DNA of 64,000 nt from Thiobacillus thioparus DSM 505 (GTDB lineage Bacteria; Pseudomonadota; Gammaproteobacteria; Burkholderiales; Thiobacillaceae): assembly GCF_000373385.1 (NCBI RefSeq), contig NZ_KB891331.1:112969-176968 (forward strand), written 5' to 3'. The position numbers and the translations under genes are program-made. The notes under the pieces were generated by a model, which ran no database searches, was not told the DNA's origin, and saw only the letters and a program-made list of their open reading frames with translations. Positions 52,537-61,746 of the stretch are shown in pieces. Within the stretch, counting starts at the first letter, position 1. Every line of letters begins with the position of its first letter.

Positions 52537-53724
52537 TCAGCGCGTCATTAATTGCTGTTCGCGCACCCGCATGCCCTCGTCGAGCTGCCGGGCACTGTAA
52601 ACGATGACGCGCTCGCCCTCGGCCAGGCCGGAGACGACTTGCGCACGATCCGCGGTTTGCACGCCCAATTGCACCGGCTTGAAGCGGGCGCGGCCGTCGA
52701 CTGCCTGCCACACGCCGCTCCGATCGTTGCGCAAGCCGATAGCAGCACGCGGCACCGCCAACGCGTTGCGCGTACCCGGCAGGTGCAGCGTCACCTCTGC
52801 CAGCTCACCCAGATACAGACGGTCAGGCACCGGATCGAACGCCACATCGACGATCCGCTCCTCGGTCACGGCATCGCTTTGCAGTTCGATCCGCGCCACC
52901 TTTCCCGGCAGGGCCATCTCGGGCGCAGAACGCATCGTGATATCCGCCGCCTGCCCCACCCGTATAGCCTGCGCACGCGCCTGATCGACCCGCGCGCGCA
53001 CCCACAGATGTGCCGGATCGGCCAGCCGCAGTACGGCCTGCCCCGCCACCACCGTCGTGCCGGGTTCGGCCTCCCGCGTCGTGACCACGCCCGTGATCGG
53101 ACTCAGCAATCGGAGGCTGTTGCGCAGTTGATCGACGCCCTGCCGCTCGGCTTCGGCCCGCCCGATCTCGCGCTGCGCGGCTGCGGCATTGGCGCGCGAC
53201 GCGGCCAATGCCGCTTCGGCCGCCGCCGCTTCGTGCAGGCGGCTGTCCACCATTTCCTTGGCGACGAAATTCTGCCGATACAGCGCCTGGTAGCGCGCCA
53301 GATTGGCTTGTGCCAGACGCGTCCGGCTTTCGGCTTCGGCCACCTGCGCCAGCGCCGCCTCGGCTGCCTGCCGGGCGCGTGCGGCCGCGCTCACCGCCGC
53401 GTCGGCGCGCTGCCGCAGATCCACCGGATCGATCTCGGCCAGCACCTGGCCAGCCTCGACCCGGTCGCCCTGATCGACCATCACCCGCAACAACCGGCCG
53501 GCCTGGATCGGACCGACACTGTAGGCACGCTGCGCCTCCACCGTGCCAATTCCGTACACGCCGGGATTGAGATCGGCACGCGTGACGGCGGCCTGCTCGA
53601 TGCCCGCCGGCGCCAGCGGCCCGCGTGTCGCGAGCAGCCAGACGAAAGCCGCGGCAAATGCCAGGAAACCGGCAGCCAGGAACAGATTACGTCGATTGAT
53701 GAACGAGACTGCGCGGTGCGTCAT
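52537..53724 (-). CDS. HlyD/MacA-type periplasmic adaptor
   Basis: A membrane-fusion protein of 395 residues. One N-terminal helix (LFLAAGFLAFAAAFVWLL), lipoyl halves (MVDQGDRVEAGQVLAEIDP and later TTREAEPGTTVVAGQAV), a long alpha-helical hairpin rich in Ala, Glu and Gln, then beta-barrel and membrane-proximal domains. The ATG at 53724 is preferred; an ATG nine codons upstream overlaps the cytochrome gene. It links the ABC pump to an outer-membrane channel not encoded in this cluster. Confidence 0.93.
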   Translation of the reverse strand: MTHRAVSFINRRNLFLAAGFLAFAAAFVWLLATRGPLAPAGIEQAAVTRADLNPGVYGIGTVEAQRAYSVGPIQAGRLLRVMVDQGDRVEAGQVLAEIDPVDLRQRADAAVSAAARARQAAEAALAQVAEAESRTRLAQANLARYQALYRQNFVAKEMVDSRLHEAAAAEAALAASRANAAAAQREIGRAEAERQGVDQLRNSLRLLSPITGVVTTREAEPGTTVVAGQAVLRLADPAHLWVRARVDQARAQAIRVGQAADITMRSAPEMALPGKVARIELQSDAVTEERIVDVAFDPVPDRLYLGELAEVTLHLPGTRNALAVPRAAIGLRNDRSGVWQAVDGRARFKPVQLGVQTADRAQVVSGLAEGERVIVYSARQLDEGMRVREQQLMTR

Positions 53725-53734
53725 ACGGGCCTGC

Positions 53735-54217
53735 TCAATGCTTGTCGTCATTCAGCGGGCTGCGGATTTGATAAGCCGCATGGCAGCTCACGCATTTTTG
53801 CAGCGTGGCGGACATCTGGTTGAGCGTGTGGCTCACATCTTTCAGGCTGTCGGCATCCATTGCGATCTGATCGAAATCTCGGTGCACCGAAAAACCCAGC
53901 TGCCTGAATTCCATGGGCAACTTGGCCCGCAATTCGGGCGGCACCTCGTGCACCATTTTCATCCCCATCCCGCGTGCTGCGGCCGCCGTCGCCTGCATGT
54001 CCTGCTTGCCGAGCGCGCCGGTCATGGTGCCGACGCCGTCGAGGAAGAGGCGCATTTCTTCCAGGATCATGGCGCGTTCGTCCGGGGACAAGGCCAGGAT
54101 CACGCGATTGTCTGCGGCAGGCGCATGGGCATGGGAGAGCACCATGTCCTGCGCATGGGCGGTGGCCAGATTCATGCACAGGCAGGCTGCGAGCGGTATC
54201 GAGAAATATTTCATCAT
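53735..54217 (-). CDS. Cytochrome c'-like periplasmic heme protein
   Basis: A 160-residue exported protein: signal peptide ending ATAHAQ, then four predicted helices and one C-terminal heme site CVSCH in the fourth helix, with the layout of class II cytochromes (c' and c-556). Cytochrome c' binds NO or CO; a ligand-sensing or NO-protective role is possible here but not shown. The ATG overlaps the tetR stop (ATGA), with AAGGAACGCACCC as SD. This is an odd partner for an ABC exporter. Confidence 0.85.
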   Translation of the reverse strand: MMKYFSIPLAACLCMNLATAHAQDMVLSHAHAPAADNRVILALSPDERAMILEEMRLFLDGVGTMTGALGKQDMQATAAAARGMGMKMVHEVPPELRAKLPMEFRQLGFSVHRDFDQIAMDADSLKDVSHTLNQMSATLQKCVSCHAAYQIRSPLNDDKH

Positions 54218-54846
54218 GGGTGCGTTCCTTGGGTGGGTGAGGGCGTACAGACCGCCGCGAGAAAAACCGGTAAGGTGCGGGCGGCTTCGGCAGCCAGCGT
54301 GCGCTGACCACGCAGAATGGAAGTTTGCAGAACCAGGCCCTGGATCATGCCGATATAGAGCGTGGCCGCGGCCTGCGTATCGAGATCGAGGCGAACTTGC
54401 TTCTGTACTTGGCCATCCCGCAGCAGATGGGCGATTTTCGCCTCGTACGCCAGCATGATTTCGGTCACGACCTGACGCAGCACCGCATTGCGACCATGCA
54501 GATGTTCCGAGGTGAGCACACGCGGAATGGCCGGATGGCCGGCGATGAACGCGATATGGGCAAAAAACATGCGCTGCAGGGAATCCAGCGGATCGCGGCC
54601 TTGTGCGGCCGCACGCGTCAACACCGCCATCATGCGGTCGCGCACCCACAGCATCACCGCCATCCAGATGGCGTCCTTGCTTGGAAAATGCCGGAACACC
54701 GCGCCCTGCGTCACTCCCATCGCCTGGGCCATGTCCTGGGTGGTCACGTCGTCGACGCCCTGCCTGGCAGCCAGTTCGAGTGTCACGCGGATGATTTCCT
54801 CGCGCCGTTCGTCGGCACCCAACCGTTTGCGCACAGCCTCGGACAT
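54214..54846 (-). CDS. TetR-family regulator
   Basis: A 210-residue repressor. The N-terminal HTH (IIRVTLELAARQGVDDVTTQDMA / MGVTQGAVFRHFPSKDAIW) is typical of TetR, followed by an all-helical ligand domain (MFFAHIAFIAGHPAIPRVL). The ATG at 54846 is chosen over one 20 codons upstream because the latter would place the promoter and operator inside the gene. It is the first gene of the exporter unit and should control it from the operator at 54861-54880. Confidence 0.92.
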   Translation of the reverse strand: MSEAVRKRLGADERREEIIRVTLELAARQGVDDVTTQDMAQAMGVTQGAVFRHFPSKDAIWMAVMLWVRDRMMAVLTRAAAQGRDPLDSLQRMFFAHIAFIAGHPAIPRVLTSEHLHGRNAVLRQVVTEIMLAYEAKIAHLLRDGQVQKQVRLDLDTQAAATLYIGMIQGLVLQTSILRGQRTLAAEAARTLPVFLAAVCTPSPTQGTHP

Positions 54847-54860
54847 GAACGCAGCCCCTA

Positions 54861-54880
54861 GATAGTTATTGATCACTATC
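54861..54880. promoter_or_regulatory. TetR operator
   Basis: GATAGT, eight bases, ACTATC: an imperfect 20-bp palindrome with two further paired positions inside. It lies 14 bases upstream of tetR, overlaps the -10 by three bases and covers the likely start site, so it should mediate autorepression. Confidence 0.78.
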
Positions 54881-54906
54881 TTATGATCGGGCTCGACACG
54901 CGTCAA
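54878..54906 (-). promoter_or_regulatory. Sigma70 promoter of the TetR-exporter unit
   Basis: TTGACG (54901-54906) and TAAGAT (54878-54883) on the minus strand, separated by 17 bases. The -10 touches the TetR palindrome. Confidence 0.75.
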
Positions 54907-54923
54907 GCCGGCGAGGTGCCCAT

Positions 54924-56228
54924 TCAGATATTCGAGTTTTTAAGACAGGCCAGCAGGGTCGCCGCCAGGATGCGCATATCGTCGGCGCTTGTCACATAGG
55001 GCGGCATGACATACACCGTATTGCCGATCGGACGAATGAACACGCCTTGTCCCAGCGCCGCCTGGTGCAGGCGGGCGGAGAAACCGGGCTGTGCCTGCGC
55101 CACGTCGAACGCCCAAATCATGCCGCGCTGCCGAAAATGGCGTACCCGCGGGTGCATCGCCACGTCCGCCAGCAATCCCGTGAATTCCTGCGCCTTGACG
55201 CGGTTGGCGGCAATGACCTGATCGGCCTCGAAAATATCCAGTACCGCCAGCGCCGCCCGGCAGGCGAGCGGGTTGCCGGTGTAGGAATGCGAATGCAGGA
55301 AGCCGCGCGCCGTGGCGTCGCCGTAGAACGCGGCATAGACTTCGTCGGTCGTCAGCACGGCCGACAGCGGCAGGTAACCACCCGTGATGCCCTTGGACAG
55401 ACAGATGAAATCGGGGCGTATGGCGGCCTGCTCAAAGGCGAACATGGTGCCTGTGCGGCCGAAACCCACGGCAATCTCATCGACAATCAAATGCACTCGA
55501 TATTTCGTGCACAGCTCCCGGGCCCGCTTGAGATAGATCGGGTGATACATCGCCATCCCTGTCGCGCCCTGCACCAGCGGTTCGACGATGAAAGCGGCCG
55601 TTTCGGCGGCGTGCTCGACCAAATGCGCTTCCAGTGCATCCGCACAGCGCAGGGCAAATCCCTCAGCCGTTTCGCCTGCTTCGGCCAGGCGCGCATCCGG
55701 CGTCGGCACCTGCACCGTGTTCCGCAGCAGAGGGGCATAGGTGGCCTTGAACAGCGGAATATCGGTTACCGACAGCGCGCCGACGGTTTCGCCGTGATAA
55801 CCGTTCCTGAGGCTGACGTAGCCGTTTTTCTCCGCCTGGCCAGCATTACGCCAGAAGTGGGCGCTCATTTTCAGTGCGATCTCGGTGGCTGACGCACCGT
55901 CCGAACCATAGAACGCGTGTCCCAGGCCGGTCAGTCTGGCCAGCCGTTCTGAAAGCGCCACGACCGGTTCGTGGGTGGCGCCGGCCAGCATCACGTGCTC
56001 GATCTTCCCGAGCTGGTCGACGATAGCGGCATTGATACGCGGGTTGCAATGGCCGAACAGGTTGACCCACCAGCTGGAAATCGCGTCGAGGTAGCGCCGT
56101 CCCCCCGTATCGACGAGCCACGGCCCCTCGCCACGCGCGATCGCCAGCGGCGGCGTGGCTTCCAACGCTTTCATCTGGGTGCAGGGGTGCCAGACGGCGG
56201 CGCGGGTGCGGCTGATTAAATCGTCCAT
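54924..56228 (-). CDS. bioA: Adenosylmethionine-8-amino-7-oxononanoate aminotransferase
   Basis: A PLP enzyme of biotin synthesis, converting KAPA to DAPA with SAM as amino donor. [12 protein letters not shown] is a typical BioA start, [15 protein letters not shown] and [12 protein letters not shown] follow, and the PLP Lys is in [17 protein letters not shown]. 434 residues from the ATG at 56228. The start codon is only 4 bases from the groESL -35, so its promoter has to lie within or beyond the groESL control region. No other bio gene is in the window. Confidence 0.96.
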   Translation of the reverse strand: MDDLISRTRAAVWHPCTQMKALEATPPLAIARGEGPWLVDTGGRRYLDAISSWWVNLFGHCNPRINAAIVDQLGKIEHVMLAGATHEPVVALSERLARLTGLGHAFYGSDGASATEIALKMSAHFWRNAGQAEKNGYVSLRNGYHGETVGALSVTDIPLFKATYAPLLRNTVQVPTPDARLAEAGETAEGFALRCADALEAHLVEHAAETAAFIVEPLVQGATGMAMYHPIYLKRARELCTKYRVHLIVDEIAVGFGRTGTMFAFEQAAIRPDFICLSKGITGGYLPLSAVLTTDEVYAAFYGDATARGFLHSHSYTGNPLACRAALAVLDIFEADQVIAANRVKAQEFTGLLADVAMHPRVRHFRQRGMIWAFDVAQAQPGFSARLHQAALGQGVFIRPIGNTVYVMPPYVTSADDMRILAATLLACLKNSNI

Positions 56229-56231
56229 GGA

Positions 56232-56261
56232 CTTGAAATTGAAACTCTCCGCCCCTACTAT
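56232..56261 (+). promoter_or_regulatory. groESL promoter with sigma70 and sigma32 features
   Basis: TTGAAA (56233-56238) and TACTAT (56256-56261) are 17 bases apart, a sigma70 match. The same bases also read CTTGAAA, 13 bases, CCCCTACT (56232-56259), close to the sigma32 consensus. The CIRCE element begins at the end of the -10. Confidence 0.75.
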
Positions 56262-56287
56262 TAGCACTCAACGGCGACGAGTGCTAA
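56261..56287. promoter_or_regulatory. CIRCE element (HrcA operator)
   Basis: TTAGCACTC, nine bases, GAGTGCTAA: a perfect CIRCE inverted repeat immediately after the groESL -10. HrcA should bind here and repress groESL at normal temperature. Confidence 0.97.
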
Positions 56288-56364
56288 CAACACCTTCGCC
56301 GCTTCCTCATTTTTCGGGCAGCTCCGGCTGCCTTATATCAACGTACCGCAATGGAGACTTTGCA

Positions 56365-56655
56365 ATGAAAATCCGTCCTCTGCACGACCGAGTGATTGTC
56401 AAGCGCATGGAAGAAGAGCGCAAGACCGCTTCCGGGATCGTGATCCCCGACACCGCCACCGAGAAGCCCGACCAGGGTGAAGTGATCGCCGTCGGCGCCG
56501 GCAAGAAAGACGACCAGGGCAAGCTGATTCCGCTGGACGTGAAAGTCGGCGACCGCGTGCTGTTCGGCAAGTACGCCGGCCAGACCGTCAAGGTCGAAGG
56601 CGACGAACTGCTGGTGATGCGCGAAGAAGACATCATGGGCGTGGTCGAGCAGTAA
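56365..56655 (+). CDS. groES: Co-chaperonin GroES
   Basis: The 10-kDa lid of the GroEL chamber, 96 residues. [14 protein letters not shown], the mobile loop [12 protein letters not shown] and the conserved [10 protein letters not shown] are present. GGAGACTTTGCA gives the SD. It is followed 51 bases later by groEL. Confidence 0.99.
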   Translation: MKIRPLHDRVIVKRMEEERKTASGIVIPDTATEKPDQGEVIAVGAGKKDDQGKLIPLDVKVGDRVLFGKYAGQTVKVEGDELLVMREEDIMGVVEQ

Positions 56656-56703
56656 TCGAACGCCGTACGCAAATCCAAATCGAATTCAAAATTTAGGAGT
56701 TAA

Positions 56704-58353
<1,650 letters not shown>

Positions 58354-58387
58354 GGATGTAAAACCCAGCTGTTTATGTAGGTCAAAA

Positions 58388-58411
58388 GCCCCGCTTCGGC
58401 GGGGCTTTTTT
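58388..58411 (+). terminator. Rho-independent terminator of groESL
   Basis: GCCCCGC, TTCG loop, GCGGGGC, then six T. Confidence 0.95.
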
Positions 58412-58488
58412 ATTTCCCCATGCTGCTGCAATATTGCCGCGATTAGCCTGCACGCTAAGGTTGTCTCCATGTACCGGAACTGCTCATC

Positions 58489-59178
58489 ATGATCTGGCCC
58501 TTCCGCTCCCGCCCACCCTTGGGGGCTGCGCTCGCGGCCCGCCTGCAGAATCTTGCTTTGAGGCCAGTCAGGGAACAGACGCTGGATGACGGCTGGGTCG
58601 TGGTGGACGTCGAAACCGGCGGTCTCAATCCGCGGGTCGACCCCCTGTTGGCCATCGGCGCAGTCACTGTGAGAGACGGCACAATCGCCATGGCGCCGAC
58701 GTGCGAAGTCAGCTTGCGGCAGCAGGAGGCTACAACGACCGACAACATCCTGATACACGGCATCACCACGGGCCAGCAGCTTGCCGGACGGGAGCCCGCA
58801 CAGGCGCTACTGGACTGGTTGGAATTCGCCGGCGGCAGTCCGCGGCTCGCCTATCATGCTGCGTTCGACCGGCTGGCGCTGGAACGCGCCAGCCGTGCCT
58901 GGCTGGGCCTGAAGGACCGTGCCATCTGGCTCGACCTGGCGGTGCTGGCGCCCCTTCTGGCGCCGCAGGGGCCGGGATTCAACCGGCCCCTGGACGACTG
59001 GCTCGCGTTCTTCCACATCCCGGTCTACCAGCGCCATGGCGCGCTGGCGGACGCCTATGCCACGGCCCAATTGTGGCTCGCGCTGCTGCCCGCTGCACGG
59101 GCACGCAAGCTCACCCAGCTCCGGCAGCTCCTCCGTTTCAGCCGCCAGGCCCGCTGGCTCGATTCGGGCCAGACGTAG
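58489..59178 (+). CDS. DnaQ-like 3'-5' exonuclease
   Basis: A 229-residue DEDD exonuclease. Exo I is VVVDVETGGLNP, Exo II is HAAFDRLAL, and the late RHGALADAYAT carries the Exo III His and Asp. It resembles the PolC/epsilon-like exonucleases that accompany the DUF4212 symporter genes in many Proteobacteria, here in convergent orientation. The substrate is unknown; proofreading by itself is unlikely without a polymerase partner. Confidence 0.87.
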   Translation: MIWPFRSRPPLGAALAARLQNLALRPVREQTLDDGWVVVDVETGGLNPRVDPLLAIGAVTVRDGTIAMAPTCEVSLRQQEATTTDNILIHGITTGQQLAGREPAQALLDWLEFAGGSPRLAYHAAFDRLALERASRAWLGLKDRAIWLDLAVLAPLLAPQGPGFNRPLDDWLAFFHIPVYQRHGALADAYATAQLWLALLPAARARKLTQLRQLLRFSRQARWLDSGQT

Positions 59179-59209
59179 GCAATCCCAAGCAGCGTGGCCG
59201 CGCGCGCAT

Positions 59210-59241
59210 AAAAAAGCCCCCGGCTTTTACCTCGGGGGCTT
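59210..59241 (-). terminator. Rho-independent terminator of the symporter unit
   Basis: On the minus strand AAGCCCCCG / CGGGGGCTT forms a 9-bp stem followed by six T. It may also stop readthrough from the exonuclease gene. Confidence 0.85.
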
Positions 59242-59265
59242 GGCTGAACACCGATGAAGGCAGCG

Positions 59266-61281
59266 TCAGTGGGCGACTGCGCCCTCGGCCTGGATACCGG
59301 TGTGCTGGCGCACGTAAAGCTCATCCCACATCGCTTCCGCACGCTTGTCGCGGAACAGCAGCGAACCGAGGATGACCATCAGGAAACCCAGCGGGATCGA
59401 GATGATGCCGGGGTTCTTGAGACGGAAGAAGGGCTTCTCCAGGCCCACCAGGTTGGTGGTCTGGCCTTCGAACTTCTTCAGGTCGTCCTGCGCCTTCTTG
59501 ATGTCCTTCTCCAGCTTGCCGGCGTCAGCCTTCGCCTTGTCCAGCTCGGCCGGGTCGGTGAGTGTGGCAATTTTCTGGTTCAGCGTTGCCAGCTTCTCGA
59601 CCGCACCGGGTTTCGCCTCGGCAGCCGGTTTGGCGGCCTCGGCATTCCGGCACACCGCGAACAGTTCGCAGACGAAGCCCTCGCTCGCCTTGGCCGGAAC
59701 CGCTTCCTTGGCCGGGGTGCCGTCCAGCACGGCGGTGGCATCCTTGATCACGGTCTTGGGATAGGTCAGGTTGGGCGACATCATCACCAGGGCGATCGCG
59801 GAGAACGAGCCAACCAGCATGCCGAGCATGATGCCCCAGGTGTTGCAGCGCTTCCAGTACAGGGTCAGCAGGACGGCGGGCAGGTTGCCCGACGCCGCCA
59901 CCGCGAAGGCCATGCCGACCAGGTGGGCGACGTTCTGCCCCTTGGCCGCAATGCCGATGACGATGGCGACGATGCCGACGATGACGGAGGCGACGCGCGC
60001 TGCCGTCACCTGCTCATTCGGCGTGGCATGGTTGCCGCGGATCACGCCGACGTAGATGTCATGCGCCATGGCCGAGGCGGAGGCCAGCACCAAGCCGGCG
60101 ACCACCGCGACGATGGTGGCGAAGGCCACTGCGGCGACGAAGGCGAGGAAGAAGTTGCCCATCATGGAATCGGCACCGCCGCCCAGATACTGGGCCAAGA
60201 TCGGCGCGGCCATGTTGCCGCCCTTGTCCAGCGCGATGATGTTGGCGGGACCGACGTTGAGCGCGGCGCCCAGACCCAGGAACAGGGTCAGCACGTAGAA
60301 GCCGCCGATGATGACCATCGCCCACACCACCGACTTGCGCGCTTCCTGAGCGTTCGGCACAGTGAAGAAGCGCATCAGGATGTGCGGCAGGCCGGCGGTG
60401 CCCAGCACCAGCGCCATGCCCAGCGAGATCTGGTCGATCGGGTTCTTCAGGAACAGGCCCGGCTCGAGGAAGCGCTGACCGAGTTCCTCGGGCGTCATGT
60501 TGGCCGCAGAGGTGCCCAGGAGCTTGGCCACCTCCTTCTGGATGCCGTCGTCGTGGATCACGTGGTCGAGGATGCCAGGCAGCGAGAAACCGTAGGGCGC
60601 CCACACCAGCGCGACCATCACCAGCGAAGCCACCACCAGCAGGATCGCCTTGACGATCTGCACCCAGGTGGTCGCCACCATGCCGCCAAACACCACGTAG
60701 GCCAGCATCAGCACGCCGACGCCGATCACCGACACTTCGTAGTCAATGCCGATGAGCGTCTTGATCAGCACGCCGCCGCCCACCATCTGGGCAGTCAGAT
60801 AGAAGATCGACACGGTGATGGTCGAGATGGCAGCGATGGTCTTGGTCTTCTTGGGATCGTTGCGGAAGGCCAGGATGTCGCCCAACGTGTACTTGCCGAT
60901 GTTGCGGCAGGGCTCGGCGATGACCAGAAGCACGGTAATGTAGGCCACCAGGAAGCCGACCGAATACATGAAGCCGTCGTAGCCATACAGGGAGATCAGG
61001 CCGGCGATGCCCAGAAAGGACGCGGCGGACAGATAGTCGCCCGCAATGGCCCAACCGTTCTGGAAGCCCGAAACAGAACGTCCGGCGGCGTAGAATTCAC
61101 TGGTCGAGTGCACCCGCTTGGAGGCCCGCCAGGTGATGTACATGGTCAGGGCAATGATGCCACCGAAGACCGCGAAGGTCAGCCATTTCCATTGGTCGGC
61201 AACGGCGCCTTCGCCGGCGAAGGCGAGTCCGGAAGCCAGGAAGGCGGCTGCGCCCGTGAAATAGGGGGTAGAGCGTCCCAT
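59266..61281 (-). CDS. Sodium:solute symporter large subunit (ActP-like, VC_2705 type)
   Basis: A 671-residue member of the SSS family with about 13 membrane helices. SEFYAAGRSVSGFQNGWAIAGDYLSAASF is the conserved core (quoted here in parts: SEFYAAGRSVSG, QNGWAIAGDYLSAASF). Residues about 505-612, before the last helix, are an insert with two Cys (EGFVCELFAVCRN) and a Lys/Ala/Asp-rich coiled coil. The pairing with a DUF4212 small subunit marks the VC_2705 subfamily, likely for small carboxylates such as acetate. GGAGGGAGCAAATA gives the SD; it overlaps the small-subunit stop by one base. Confidence 0.92.
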   Translation of the reverse strand: MGRSTPYFTGAAAFLASGLAFAGEGAVADQWKWLTFAVFGGIIALTMYITWRASKRVHSTSEFYAAGRSVSGFQNGWAIAGDYLSAASFLGIAGLISLYGYDGFMYSVGFLVAYITVLLVIAEPCRNIGKYTLGDILAFRNDPKKTKTIAAISTITVSIFYLTAQMVGGGVLIKTLIGIDYEVSVIGVGVLMLAYVVFGGMVATTWVQIVKAILLVVASLVMVALVWAPYGFSLPGILDHVIHDDGIQKEVAKLLGTSAANMTPEELGQRFLEPGLFLKNPIDQISLGMALVLGTAGLPHILMRFFTVPNAQEARKSVVWAMVIIGGFYVLTLFLGLGAALNVGPANIIALDKGGNMAAPILAQYLGGGADSMMGNFFLAFVAAVAFATIVAVVAGLVLASASAMAHDIYVGVIRGNHATPNEQVTAARVASVIVGIVAIVIGIAAKGQNVAHLVGMAFAVAASGNLPAVLLTLYWKRCNTWGIMLGMLVGSFSAIALVMMSPNLTYPKTVIKDATAVLDGTPAKEAVPAKASEGFVCELFAVCRNAEAAKPAAEAKPGAVEKLATLNQKIATLTDPAELDKAKADAGKLEKDIKKAQDDLKKFEGQTTNLVGLEKPFFRLKNPGIISIPLGFLMVILGSLLFRDKRAEAMWDELYVRQHTGIQAEGAVAH

Positions 61282-61607
61282 TATTTGCTCCCTCCAATTT
61301 TGTGCGCGTCGCGTGCGATTTCTGCTGCCATGGCGTCGAACTCGCGGTTGGCCCGCTTGGCGTATATCGCGGCGACGACCCAGGCCACGATAAATTCGGA
61401 CAGCGCGAACAGCAGGCCCACATTGAGCGGTCCCCAGATCTTGACCTTGAAGAGGTCCTGGAAATAGGCCGCGCCGACGGGCAGGAGGAAGTAGTAAACG
61501 ATGGAAAACACCATCAAGCCCCACAGAAAAGCGGTTTTCTTTTTGTGAAGCGTCTGGAACCGCGGATCTCGATCAATCGCGGCCCAATCTGGTTGAGGAC
61601 TAGCCAT
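61281..61607 (-). CDS. Symporter small subunit (DUF4212)
   Basis: A 108-residue protein with two membrane helices (FLWGLMVFSIVYYFLLPVGA and LNVGLLFALSEFIVAWVVAA) and the family start with several aromatic and basic residues (HKKKTAFLWG). It is always found just before the ActP-like subunit in this subfamily and is thought to form a complex with it. Confidence 0.92.
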   Translation of the reverse strand: MASPQPDWAAIDRDPRFQTLHKKKTAFLWGLMVFSIVYYFLLPVGAAYFQDLFKVKIWGPLNVGLLFALSEFIVAWVVAAIYAKRANREFDAMAAEIARDAHKIGGSK

Positions 61608-61746
61608 GGAAGCCTCCTATGTATGGTTGATTTTATGGGCCCCGCATCAGGCATCTCCCCCCTGGATGCGAAGCTGCAGCAACCATAGCCCAAAAGCCGT
61701 GGGAAATGAAGGTTGATGATAGAAACCACCCAACATCTTGCAAATT

